Source of the DNA: Candidatus Peregrinibacteria bacterium
GTDB taxonomy: Bacteria > Patescibacteriota > Gracilibacteria > UBA1369 > UM-FILTER-53-11
Direction of reading: 5' to 3'
Length of the DNA: 25,029 bases
Assembly (NCBI GenBank): GCA_023245725.1
Contig: JAHFJU010000016.1
Coordinates: forward strand, 1-25,029
Shown here piece by piece: positions 14,497 to 21,805 of the stretch (positions are counted from its first letter, which is position 1; every line of letters starts with the position of its first letter). The notes below the pieces were generated by a model that ran no database searches, was not told the DNA's origin, and worked only from the letters and a program-made list of their open reading frames with translations. Both the position numbers and the translations under genes were made by a program.

Positions 14497-15354
14497 TCAG
14501 AGATGCTTGTGCATAAGCCGAATAATGCGATCTGTCTCTTTCTGTGCTTGAGTTGTGTAAGAACCAAGAAACTCGGCGGCGCCGTTGAACATTTTAATAA
14601 AGGCGCTTTTGTCTTTTGATGTAATTGCTGAATTTAATTCTTCAATTGCAGCCATATAAGCATGTACTGCTGTGACAGTACGAGGATTTTCAATCTCAAT
14701 ATCGGCGTACAGTTCTGGCGACTGACTTAAAATACGGCCGATCATCGCCAAACGAAGACTATAAATGGGACTTGCAAATGCTTTAGTCTTTTTGACGTCG
14801 GCACCAAGTTTTTCAAGAGCCATTCCGCTCGCAATAGCAGAAAAATGAGTAATTCCTTGAATAACAGCCATACATTCATCATGCTCATGTGCGCTGGTTT
14901 TTTTCAGTAACGCACCATGAGATTTAAAAAATAGAGTGAGCCATTTTGTGAGCGTACCGGTTTTAAATGGGCAATAGGCAACAATTTGCCCACGCATATC
15001 AGCAATCATCGAAGGCCCGAACATCGGGTGAAGCCCAACCATTTCAATGTCAGTTCGATTAGAAGATACAAACGCCTTTTCAATTGGTAATTTAATCGAA
15101 GTAAGATCTGCAACTAGACTCGACGGTTTTGCGCATTTCAAAACCTCAGTGAGTACATCTACCGTGACAGAAATTGGCACAGAAACAATCGTGATATCGG
15201 CTTGTGATAGAGCCTGAGCAAGTGTGAGTTTTGTTTTCACATCTACCTCGAGCACCACAATTTCTGCCTTTTTAAAAAGTTTTACAAACTCCTTAGCCAT
15301 TTTTCCTTTTGCGCCAATCACGGCAATAACAGGTTTTTTAATGAGAGACTTCAT
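14497..15354 (-). CDS. tyrA: Prephenate/arogenate dehydrogenase (TyrA family)
   Basis: NAD(P)-dependent oxidative decarboxylation of prephenate (or arogenate) on the route to tyrosine. The 285-residue protein has a Rossmann start, IAVIGAKGKMAKEF (11-23), then LVADLTSIKLP (80-90), VGLHPMFGPS (106-115), and AHEHDECMAVIQGITHFSAI (155-174). H158 aligns with the catalytic His of E. coli TyrA. ASPIYSLRLAMIGRILSQSPELYADI also follows E. coli closely. There is no fused chorismate mutase and no ACT domain; the chorismate mutase activity lies on the neighbouring gene. It begins 12 bases after the stop of the chorismate mutase-dehydratase gene and is clearly in its operon. Substrate preference between prephenate and arogenate cannot be read from the sequence. 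Confidence 0.88.
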   Translation of the reverse strand: MKSLIKKPVIAVIGAKGKMAKEFVKLFKKAEIVVLEVDVKTKLTLAQALSQADITIVSVPISVTVDVLTEVLKCAKPSSLVADLTSIKLPIEKAFVSSNRTDIEMVGLHPMFGPSMIADMRGQIVAYCPFKTGTLTKWLTLFFKSHGALLKKTSAHEHDECMAVIQGITHFSAIASGMALEKLGADVKKTKAFASPIYSLRLAMIGRILSQSPELYADIEIENPRTVTAVHAYMAAIEELNSAITSKDKSAFIKMFNGAAEFLGSYTTQAQKETDRIIRLMHKHL

Positions 15355-15366
15355 GAGTAAATTTAA

Positions 15367-16251
15367 TTACATCATCGCGGCGATGAAATGAGTTATGTTA
15401 TTTTTTTGATCCTGAATTCCCTCCTCTAATAAATTCAAATTATACAATTTTGCACAACCAACCGGAGCAATAACGGCCATTGTTTTTTGCCTACTATTCT
15501 CACCTAAATATTTTGCAGAAGTTGCAGTGTCACTACCTTCAATAAGCTCTGCATTAGGGAAAAAAGACTTCAAATATCCTTTACACTGAGCCAAAGCCTG
15601 AGGGTGCGACATAATCGTTTTAATATCTTTCATTTTCACATTTGGCAAAGCCATAAGACATTGACTTACTTCTACACCAAATAAATCATCGATAAAAAAA
15701 TTATGTTCACTTGCAGCATAAATACTCTCTTCAACAATGCCACCAGTCGAGTTATGAATCGGAAAAATTCCAACATCGGCCTTTTCAACCTCTAACAAAT
15801 GCAAAACCCCTTCTGCAGAAACAGGATACAACAAAGAACAGTGCTTAATCTTATGAAGCACGCAATATTTCAACGCAGCCTCTTCGCTAAAACTACCTTG
15901 AGAACCCATAACCGCAATGCGGATCGGAGCCAGAAGTTTCTCATTTTTTTTATAATCCATTTCAACAGCTAATGCCCTACGACGTTGCACATCGCGAGAA
16001 ACCTGAATGATTGAACGAAAAATAGTCTCAACATCGCGCGTATGAGTTTTTGTAAGTTTATGTAAAAATGCAGCTCGATCACGACGCTTTCGCATTTCAA
16101 TGTGTGGATCTTCAACAGGCAACTCGTGAATCCTCTTATATTCGCCAACTTGATCGGCAACCTCAAGACGCTCGCTTAAAAGTATCATTAGCTGTTCATC
16201 AATAGTGATAATTTTTTTTCTTAATAAATCGAGCCTGGAAGATTTTTTCAT
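15367..16251 (-). CDS. pheA: Chorismate mutase-prephenate dehydratase fusion lacking the ACT domain
   Basis: Bifunctional P-protein: chorismate to prephenate, then to phenylpyruvate, precursor of phenylalanine. At 294 residues it is short against about 360-390 for family members. An AroQ-type chorismate mutase lies at 5-95 (LLRKKIITIDEQLMILLSERL with R11 and R28, VGEYKR with K39, DPHIEMRKR). The dehydratase is at 108-294: IAVMGSQGSFSEEAA, IFPIHNSTGGIVEESI, LAQCKGYL, DTATSAKYL and a terminal NNITHFIAAM. The protein stops there, so the usual C-terminal ACT domain that senses Phe is missing. Two motifs deviate: PIHNST for PIENS/T and THF for TRF. The catalytic Thr (T287) is kept. The ATG at 16251 is preferred to an in-frame TTG at 16281. 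Reduced or altered activity is possible. Confidence 0.82.
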   Translation of the reverse strand: MKKSSRLDLLRKKIITIDEQLMILLSERLEVADQVGEYKRIHELPVEDPHIEMRKRRDRAAFLHKLTKTHTRDVETIFRSIIQVSRDVQRRRALAVEMDYKKNEKLLAPIRIAVMGSQGSFSEEAALKYCVLHKIKHCSLLYPVSAEGVLHLLEVEKADVGIFPIHNSTGGIVEESIYAASEHNFFIDDLFGVEVSQCLMALPNVKMKDIKTIMSHPQALAQCKGYLKSFFPNAELIEGSDTATSAKYLGENSRQKTMAVIAPVGCAKLYNLNLLEEGIQDQKNNITHFIAAMM

Positions 16252-16259
16252 ACTCCCAA

Positions 16260-16288
16260 AGCCTACTTTCTTTACATGCAATAATCAA
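16260..16288 (-). promoter_or_regulatory. Candidate pheA-tyrA promoter (near-leaderless)
   Basis: Minus strand TTGATT (16288-16283), 17-base spacer, TAGGCT (16265-16260; only 3 of 6 consensus). The ATG at 16251 is 9 bases beyond the -10, so the predicted leader is 0-3 bases. The -35 abuts the stop of the upstream gene. Confidence 0.4.
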
Positions 16289-17629
16289 CTACTCACCAAG
16301 GTAAATATCTTGAACGTTCTTAGCCCTCCATGCATCTTCAGGCGAGACAGTTGCACTATTTTTTTGTTCAATCCATTCCTTATTCATAGCCACATTCAAG
16401 GCCTCAGAGAATTTTACAAATCTCTTCATATCGCCACTTGCCTCTTTCTCGCGATCATCGAAACGACAAACAACGTTATTATTCTCAGTAACTCTTATAA
16501 CATGCTCAGAGCAAGAGACTTCAAAAACGCCTAAATCTGGAATTTGAACCGCAAGTCTCTTAACTTCTTTCGATTCTGAAGAAAGTTTTTTTACAACTAC
16601 ATCGTGCGGCAATTGCATTCCGTCTATACGACTAAAAACAGAATCAGAAACTCCATCGGGAGTATATGAATTCAAGGAGCCAACATTTTGTGCATAATAA
16701 CCAGAATCGTTCTTCACTCTTGCGATAGTTGAGTCATCAATTACTCGTCCGCCCTGCTCTTTATAGACGTTATCCATAAAGTTTTTGAAGTAGTACATTA
16801 ATCTTCCTGCGCGATCAGCGAACTGTTGTTTGGCAATTTCATAGCGAATTTCAGAACGAGTTTTTACCTTTCCATCAGGCATCTGGTAAGTTTCAATTTG
16901 AGGAGTAATGAGGTAATGAAAGCCGTTTTTTAAAATAACTTTAGTACCTGAATCAACATCTATGTAACAGTTTTTCTCAGCACTCCAATTTGCGTGATGA
17001 CTTTCTGTAATAGAAGTACCAGCACGAGTCTCAGCAAATGATATTGAACCTGCACCTGTTTGATCATGAAAATCCTTTCCACTTTCTGGAATTTTCATTC
17101 CGTTTGTTAGACTTCCAATTTCATAATTACCGCCATCGAGCTGCTTAAATCCTCTAATTTTTTCTTTTCGCTCTTGTGACTGCTCAGGCATTTCGCCGTG
17201 AATTTCAGTTTGAAGTTTCAATAGAGAGGCAACCTGTTTTTTGTGTACTTTATTTTCAAGGATTTTTTCAACCAAGTCAGCACGAAGCGGAAATCCACCT
17301 AATCGAAATACCCCATTTTTGTCAGCAAAACTCACAAATCCATTTTCAATTTTTACACTCGAAATTTGAGATACATAGGCACTAACCGCCTTACCGCCAC
17401 TGAAATATCCATTTATATCAGATTGAAGAATCAACTCTTTCAATAACTCTGCTGAGTCAGCATCGATGCGCTCTGAACCACCGTCACGGGTAACCGATAT
17501 CAATACACCCAGATTTTCTTCGCCTGTTTTCTCGCCATTAAAGGCGGCATGTGCCGCAAGTGACTTAACCTCAAAAGAAGGTTTATTGCCTTCTTTTTGA
17601 GTTTCTAATTTCTTTTGAGTTTCGCCCAT
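16289..17629 (-). CDS. Unrecognised 446-residue soluble protein
   Basis: I do not recognise this protein. It starts MGETQKKLETQKEGNKPSFE, is hydrophilic throughout, and has no transmembrane helix, signal peptide or obvious catalytic motif. Residues about 40-140 have alternating strand/helix character (LGVLISVTRDGGSERIDADS; GVFRLGGFPLRADLVEKILE). The middle (about 180-260) is Gly/Ser/Thr-rich with a His-containing patch (ITESHHANWSAEKNCYIDVD). An aromatic helical stretch follows (RAGRLMYYFKNFMDNVYKEQ). The codon pattern and length support a real gene. It lies 33 bases after the SulP stop and 37 bases before pheA, so it may share a transcript with the transporter. A cytoplasmic lineage-specific protein is the most that can be inferred. 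Confidence 0.7.
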   Translation of the reverse strand: MGETQKKLETQKEGNKPSFEVKSLAAHAAFNGEKTGEENLGVLISVTRDGGSERIDADSAELLKELILQSDINGYFSGGKAVSAYVSQISSVKIENGFVSFADKNGVFRLGGFPLRADLVEKILENKVHKKQVASLLKLQTEIHGEMPEQSQERKEKIRGFKQLDGGNYEIGSLTNGMKIPESGKDFHDQTGAGSISFAETRAGTSITESHHANWSAEKNCYIDVDSGTKVILKNGFHYLITPQIETYQMPDGKVKTRSEIRYEIAKQQFADRAGRLMYYFKNFMDNVYKEQGGRVIDDSTIARVKNDSGYYAQNVGSLNSYTPDGVSDSVFSRIDGMQLPHDVVVKKLSSESKEVKRLAVQIPDLGVFEVSCSEHVIRVTENNNVVCRFDDREKEASGDMKRFVKFSEALNVAMNKEWIEQKNSATVSPEDAWRAKNVQDIYLGE

Positions 17630-17662
17630 AAATTTTTGTTTTTATTTGTTCTTTTAAGTATA

Positions 17663-19312
17663 TCAGATTTTCTTGGCTTTCTCAAGCGCCTCAGTGGTCG
17701 ATTTAGTAATAAATTCTTTGCCACCAATCCTATCAAAAATGCCGATTTTCTCTAATTTTTCATAAATTTTTGGCTGTAAAGTAGACAAATATATTCGCCC
17801 ACCATTTTTTCGTGCACGATCAATAATACTTTCGAGGATGTTTATAGCACTCGCATCCATATGATTTACGTGTTTCATACGCAAAATAAGACGATCACCC
17901 TTTCGAGTTTGAATTGAATTTTCAAGTTCTGCAGCAACACCAAAAAATAATGGGCCAGCAAGCTCGTACATCACGATATTTTGATTACACGTAGTTTCAG
18001 CGTGCATACGTTCTGAGCCTTCAGTGCCAAGTCGCTCGGGATCCGTCGCCAATCGCTCGACTGTTAAGTGGCTAGCTCGCTGCACCAACAATAACGAAGA
18101 AAGAACAACACCAGAGCCAACCGCGACCGTAAGATCAGAGAAAACAGTTAGAAGGAATGTAACCAATAATACGAACACATCTTGGCGTGGAGCCTTGAGC
18201 AAGTGAATAAAATGAGGAATTTCTGCCATGTTTTTAGCAACGATAATTAAAATCATCGCGAGCGTAGCGAGCGGAATGAATTTGGCATAGGGTCCAGCAG
18301 CTAACAAAATGATTAGCAATGTTACAGAATGAATAATTGAAGACACTCGTGTTTTTGCACCATTTTTAATATTTGTCGCTGTTCTGGCAATGGCTCCTGT
18401 TGCAGGAATTCCACCAAAAAACGGCAATACCATATTTCCAACACCTTGTGCGACGAGCTCACGATTAGAGTTATGTTTAGTACCTGTCATGCCGTCGGCA
18501 ACAACGGCCGACAAAAGCGATTCAATTGCACCAAGCATAGCTATTGTTACAGCTGATGGCATCAATTTTTTAATTGTAGAAAAGTCAAAATGCAACATTG
18601 AAAAATGTGGCAACCCACTCGGAATGTCTCCAACAAGCGCCGGCGCCGGCATTGAATTAAAGAAGCGGCCAATAATCAAACTCGTCACAATTCCTGTAGC
18701 AAGCGCAATCGGCGCCGGCGGCAAACGCTTAGAACCAAACCTTCCCCACAAAACAAAAGCAATCAAGGTAAGAGCTCCAATTAGAACCGCGCTCGAGTTT
18801 ATTCCGGCCAAAACTCCTTCATACACAAATTTCACAGTCTCAACAAAATCGCTCGGACGATGTTCGAATTTCAATCCAAGTAAATCCTTTATTTGCCCGC
18901 TAAAAATTATAACTGCAATACCAGAAGTAAAACCAACAGTCACAGGGTACGGCATGAATTTGATCACCGTTCCAAATTTAAACAAACCAAGAACGAGCAA
19001 AATAACACCAGCCATAAAGCCGGCGATGAGCAAACCGTCAATTCCAAATTTATTTACCACACCAAGCAAAATCACTATAAATGCACCAGTTGGGCCAGAA
19101 ATTTGATAACGAGAGCCAGAAAGTGTACCAATAACCAACCCTGCGATTATTGAAGTGTAAATTCCCTGTTCAGGGCGAGCTCCACTCGCAACGGCAAACG
19201 CAATTGCCAAAGGCAAAGCAATAAGTCCGACGATAATTCCCGAAAGCAAATCCGCCTTAAAATTACGCTTAAAATAAACACTAACGCGCTGAGTCAGCTG
19301 AGCTCTATTCAT
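17663..19312 (-). CDS. SulP-family anion transporter with STAS domain
   Basis: Secondary transporter of the SLC26/SulP family, which moves sulfate, bicarbonate or related anions in symport or exchange. From the ATG at 19312 the protein is 549 residues. The membrane domain opens with DLLSGIIVGLIALPLAIAFA and GIYTSIIAGLVIGTLSGSR, then QISGPTGAFIVIL, the family's first helices and anion-site loop. Further hydrophobic helices follow to about 415 (roughly 11-14 in all), including GIPATGAIARTATNIKNGAKT. A cytoplasmic STAS domain fills about 435-549, with the conserved loop HVNHMDASAINILESII. A GTG start at 19366 would add 18 residues. A TATAGT -10 sits at 19370-19365 but has a weak -35. Substrate is not predictable; no sulfate-assimilation or carbonic anhydrase gene is nearby. 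Confidence 0.92.
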   Translation of the reverse strand: MNRAQLTQRVSVYFKRNFKADLLSGIIVGLIALPLAIAFAVASGARPEQGIYTSIIAGLVIGTLSGSRYQISGPTGAFIVILLGVVNKFGIDGLLIAGFMAGVILLVLGLFKFGTVIKFMPYPVTVGFTSGIAVIIFSGQIKDLLGLKFEHRPSDFVETVKFVYEGVLAGINSSAVLIGALTLIAFVLWGRFGSKRLPPAPIALATGIVTSLIIGRFFNSMPAPALVGDIPSGLPHFSMLHFDFSTIKKLMPSAVTIAMLGAIESLLSAVVADGMTGTKHNSNRELVAQGVGNMVLPFFGGIPATGAIARTATNIKNGAKTRVSSIIHSVTLLIILLAAGPYAKFIPLATLAMILIIVAKNMAEIPHFIHLLKAPRQDVFVLLVTFLLTVFSDLTVAVGSGVVLSSLLLVQRASHLTVERLATDPERLGTEGSERMHAETTCNQNIVMYELAGPLFFGVAAELENSIQTRKGDRLILRMKHVNHMDASAINILESIIDRARKNGGRIYLSTLQPKIYEKLEKIGIFDRIGGKEFITKSTTEALEKAKKI

Positions 19313-19463
19313 ATTATTTTGTATGGTATTTAACCTGTTATTGAAATAAATATTATTTTTCTGCACTATACGCCGAGTCGCTATGAGAGATAAAGTTTTT
19401 TTTAAAATTGATGAGTGAAGAGTGAAAATATTGTTAAAGATAACTGAGATACTGCTTTATTCC

Positions 19464-19492
19464 TTGCACAATGAGGATTTAAAGCATACACT
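19464..19492 (+). promoter_or_regulatory. Promoter of the CxxC/RGG gene
   Basis: TTGCAC (19464-19469), 17-base spacer, TACACT (19487-19492). Start predicted near 19499, giving a leader of about 16 bases to the ATG at 19515. Confidence 0.6.
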
Positions 19493-19514
19493 CCGACCTC
19501 TTAACACAACATAT

Positions 19515-20291
19515 ATGGCATATTTCAGAGATTCAAATTCACGCGGACGAGGATTCGGAGGAGGTGGCGGCGGCTTCGGCGGCAGATCGGGCGGTTCACG
19601 CGGAGGTTTCGGTGGTTCACGAGGTGGCTTCGGCGGAGGACGTGGCGGAGATCGTGGCCCAGCAGAAATGCATCCTGCAACTTGCAGCAATTGTAACGCT
19701 GACTGCGAAGTTCCTTTCAAACCTAACGGCAAAAAACCAGTATTGTGTCATTCATGCTTTAAAGGTTCTGCTGAACAAGGCGATCGACCTCGATTCGAAC
19801 GCAATGACAGAGGCGACCGAGGTTCTTCACGCGATTTTACTCCTAAGAGTTTTGGAGAACGCGGCGATAGAGATGGAGCACGAGACTCAAAACGCAAAAG
19901 CGGATACGATGCAGTTTGCAGCGACTGTGGCTCTGAATGCGAAGTTCCGTTCAAACCAAATGGTAAAAAAGATGTGTACTGTAACGATTGTTACGGAGCT
20001 CATTCACCAAATGGACACGACGAATCAACAGGAGGAAAAGCACGTCGAAGCGACGATCGATCTTTCGATTCACCACGCGCTAATAAATCTGAGGGAGAGT
20101 GTTGCGGTAGCGGAAAATGTGGCAGCGGCGAAAATGACCGACTAGATAAATTGAACGCTAAACTCGACCGACTTACTTTGATTCTCACTTCGTTTATTGC
20201 AACAGTTACTCAAGAAGACAACGAAGAGACAGAAACTCTCGAAGTAGATGAAGTAGTTGCAGAAAAAGAAGGAGAGGATGTTGAGGAATAA
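19515..20291 (+). CDS. RGG-rich protein with two CxxC-x17-CxxC zinc ribbons
   Basis: A 258-residue protein. Residues 10-48 are Arg/Gly/Phe-rich (repeats such as RGGFGGSRGG), like RNA-binding RGG boxes. Two nearly identical zinc-ribbon modules follow: CSNC at 57-60 with CHSC at 78-81, and CSDC at 135-138 with CNDC at 156-159. In each the two CxxC pairs are exactly 17 residues apart and enclose CEVPFKPNGKK. A linker of Arg/Asp repeats (RGDRGSS, ERGDRDGARD) separates them. The tail has CCGSGKC, an amphipathic helix (RLDKLNAKLDRLTLILTSFI) and an acidic end. This domain family is abundant in Patescibacteria; its function is undescribed, and nucleic-acid binding is an inference from RGG boxes plus zinc ribbons. 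Upstream in-frame residues from 19422 include the promoter and are excluded. Confidence 0.88.
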   Translation: MAYFRDSNSRGRGFGGGGGGFGGRSGGSRGGFGGSRGGFGGGRGGDRGPAEMHPATCSNCNADCEVPFKPNGKKPVLCHSCFKGSAEQGDRPRFERNDRGDRGSSRDFTPKSFGERGDRDGARDSKRKSGYDAVCSDCGSECEVPFKPNGKKDVYCNDCYGAHSPNGHDESTGGKARRSDDRSFDSPRANKSEGECCGSGKCGSGENDRLDKLNAKLDRLTLILTSFIATVTQEDNEETETLEVDEVVAEKEGEDVEE

Positions 20292-20619
20292 ACTAAACTC
20301 AAATCAATCCTCCCACTTAAAAGTTGCATATTCTCCCATGTATAATGGGAATTGTAACATCTGGTTTCGTCGGGATGAATAAAAAAATCATAAAAAATCC
20401 CTTCTTTTAATACACCTTTTTCTGTCTGTAGACCTGCTACTGCTGAGATTATTGATTCTTGTTGTCAATCGAGTGAACTTAGCTCAGTAACGAATCCACT
20501 ACTTCTTGTTTCTTCATTTCCCATAAATAATTTTATGGATTGCTTTAAAAGTGCTATTAACGTAACAGATGTTAAATTGAAATAATAAATTTCCGAGGCT
20601 CTCTCCTCCGAAATCGATA
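20292..20619. other. Gene-free stretch between the CxxC gene and marR
   Basis: About 330 bases with no credible gene. TCCCAT and ATGGGA around GTATA (near 20335-20351) form a short hairpin with no T run. ATTTCCGAGG and CCTCCGAAAT (about 20589-20613) form a 10-base imperfect inverted repeat with one mismatch just ahead of the marR promoter. GAGGAT and ATCCTC pair across the CxxC stop codon. Nothing else is supported. Confidence 0.4.
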
Positions 20620-20653
20620 CTTGACGAGTCAAGCACGCATGAAGTACACTTCA
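20620..20653 (+). promoter_or_regulatory. marR promoter with two palindromic operators (predicted leaderless)
   Basis: TTGACG (20621-20626), 18-base spacer, TACACT (20645-20650), then 6 bases to the ATG at 20657, so the transcript should start at or beside the start codon. CTTGA-CGAG-TCAAG (20620-20633) overlaps the -35, and TGAAGT-AC-ACTTCA (20640-20653) overlaps the -10. This is the layout expected for autorepression by a dimeric MarR protein. Confidence 0.65.
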
Positions 20654-20656
20654 AGC

Positions 20657-21076
20657 ATGAACACAACAAATAATTCACTCAAATTAATATTAGCACTTGC
20701 GAAATTTCAGTCTATAACAATGCGAAAATTTGATGGTCGCCTTGGTGGCGGACTAGGATTCAACGACTTTATGGTTCTCTACTATCTAAGTCAAGCCGAA
20801 GGTGAAAAAATGCGCAGAGTCGATTTGTCAGAAATAATCGGACTTACTGCATCGGGCGTTACCCGCCTTCTTGTTCCTATGGAAAAAATCGGACTAGTAA
20901 AACGTGAGACCAATGAACATGACGCACGAGTGAGCTATGTCATTCTATCTGAGGCAGGAAAAAGAATACTGAGCGAACGACTAGAACGTGCCGAAATTTT
21001 GGCAGAAGAATCGGTACCTCAAATTAGCAATACTAAAATTGAAGAGTTCACTGAATTCGTAAGAAGGCTAAAATAA
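20657..21076 (+). CDS. MarR-family transcriptional regulator
   Basis: A 139-residue winged helix-turn-helix regulator. After an N-terminal dimerisation helix (about 5-30), the DNA-binding region runs from about 45 to 110: MRRVDLSEIIGLTASGVTRLLVPMEKIGLVKRE holds the helix-turn-helix, and HDARVSYVILSEAGKRIL is the wing and the start of the C-terminal dimer helix, with the D-R pair typical of MarR wings. The ATG at 20657 is chosen over an in-frame TTG at 20621, which is inside the -35 box. Two palindromes over its promoter suggest self-regulation. No obvious efflux or redox target is adjacent; neighbours are a CxxC protein and a small membrane protein. Ligand and regulon are unknown. Confidence 0.9.
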   Translation: MNTTNNSLKLILALAKFQSITMRKFDGRLGGGLGFNDFMVLYYLSQAEGEKMRRVDLSEIIGLTASGVTRLLVPMEKIGLVKRETNEHDARVSYVILSEAGKRILSERLERAEILAEESVPQISNTKIEEFTEFVRRLK

Positions 21077-21188
21077 ACAGTACAACCAACTAACACAAGA
21101 GGGTTTCTAAAGTACAAGCAACGCGTCTTACTGGCTTGCACAGGAAGTGAAGAGTTTGTCCAATAGAAGAGAAAATATAATTGGGATT

Positions 21189-21452
21189 TTACTTATTTCG
21201 GTTATCCCAAATGCGCCTGAAAAAGGGCAAAGTCAGAGTTGAAAGCAAAAATGCGAATGAAGGCACGGCCGCGTTTGACCAAGGATTTGCAACTCCAATT
21301 GCGACGAAATAAGTGGCGACTGAAAGATATGTAAATATCATAAGAAGGATTTTCCGCGTCACACTCCCCTCCCATTTTTTATCAAGCTCAACCTTTTTAT
21401 TACGCGACTCAATTGCTGAAAGGCGAGATTCTAGGTTGATGACGTTATTCAT
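21189..21452 (-). CDS. Small two-helix membrane protein with N-terminal coiled coil
   Basis: An 87-residue protein: N-terminal heptad-like segment (VINLESRLSAIESRNKKVELDKKWEGSVTRK, split over about 4-33), then two transmembrane helices at about 34-52 and 61-78, and a basic end (FFRRIWDNRNK). The RNKKVELDKKWE...TRK segment followed by a YL-VA-YF--IGV-NP turn recurs in many small uncharacterised proteins of Patescibacteria, as I recall. No function is known. It is convergent with marR, with 112 bases between the stops, and no terminator hairpin was recognised there. Confidence 0.75.
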   Translation of the reverse strand: MNNVINLESRLSAIESRNKKVELDKKWEGSVTRKILLMIFTYLSVATYFVAIGVANPWSNAAVPSFAFLLSTLTLPFFRRIWDNRNK

Positions 21453-21596
21453 AGATGGGATTGGTTACTGGTGGTTATCTTTGTGACGAAGCTCAGTTAT
21501 CGATATACACCTATCTTTTAACACATAAATTAGTAATTATATAAGCTCAGCATTTCATACTAAACACCATTCGAAAACCGCTCTTGAGCGCGCGTA

Positions 21597-21643
21597 GTAA
21601 TTTTGAGGGTAAGGTCTCGTGGTTTCCTTACACAAAAAATTAC
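21597..21643. repeat. Nested inverted repeat
   Basis: GTAATTTT (21597-21604) pairs perfectly with AAAATTAC (21636-21643), enclosing GTAAGG (21609-21614) paired with CCTTAC (21626-21631) around an 11-base loop. Internal loops of about 4 bases separate the two stems. Confidence 0.65.
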
Positions 21644-21691
21644 GAGCTATAGTGAAAGAGCGGGAGGCGAATAACCGATATTTTGGAAGTA

Positions 21692-21739
21692 CTGAAACCT
21701 TTTTTAAAGGTTTCAGAAAGCTGAAAGCGCCGCTTTCAG
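21692..21739. repeat. Two tandem hairpins sharing CTGAAA/TTTCAG ends
   Basis: CTGAAACCTTT (21692-21702) with AAAGGTTTCAG (21706-21716), 11 perfect pairs; then, after 4 bases, CTGAAAGC (21721-21728) with GCTTTCAG (21732-21739), 8 perfect pairs around GCC. Neither is followed by a T run on the plus strand, so they are not simple terminators. Confidence 0.75.
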
Positions 21740-21805
21740 CGTAATGATGGTGGGGGTTCCTGTGCACGATTCGAACCGGAAACCAAAGGGTTGGTAAGGA
21801 AAAGG

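Larger units (their letters stand above)
21453..21805. other. Gene-free, inverted-repeat-rich boundary segment
   Basis: About 350 bases between the ordinary chromosomal genes and the restriction locus. It contains CGCTC-TT-GAGCG (21579-21590), a nested inverted repeat (21597-21643), two adjacent CTGAAA...TTTCAG hairpins (21692-21739) and a tRNA-like 3' fragment on the minus strand (about 21747-21778; T-loop-like GGTTCGAATC and an ACCCCCACCA end, but no complete tRNA). A minus-strand open frame here (21555-21767) has no protein-like features. The segment may be a structured RNA, a repeat element or an integration scar. Confidence 0.5.

Noticed and set aside
10493..15354. Recoded UGA (Gracilibacteria/SR1 genetic code 25)
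   Set aside because: TGA terminates the HD hydrolase, tyrA, sulP and maf at positions that fit family lengths or operon spacing, so the standard bacterial code applies.
18390..19106. 238-residue + strand ORF opposite sulP
   Set aside because: It is antisense to well-conserved SulP helices and its protein is Pro/Lys/Thr-rich without any family features.
19564..20145. 193-residue + strand ORF in another frame of the CxxC gene
   Set aside because: It is a by-product of the repetitive RGG and zinc-ribbon coding sequence; the correct frame has two perfect CxxC-x17-CxxC modules.
21555..21767. 70-residue minus-strand ORF in the inverted-repeat segment
   Set aside because: It runs through all the hairpins, has no ribosome-binding site and no protein-like pattern.
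21747..21805. A functional tRNA or tmRNA gene on the minus strand
   Set aside because: A T-loop-like and CCA-like end is present, but the T stem does not pair and no matching 5' acceptor, D arm or anticodon arm follows.
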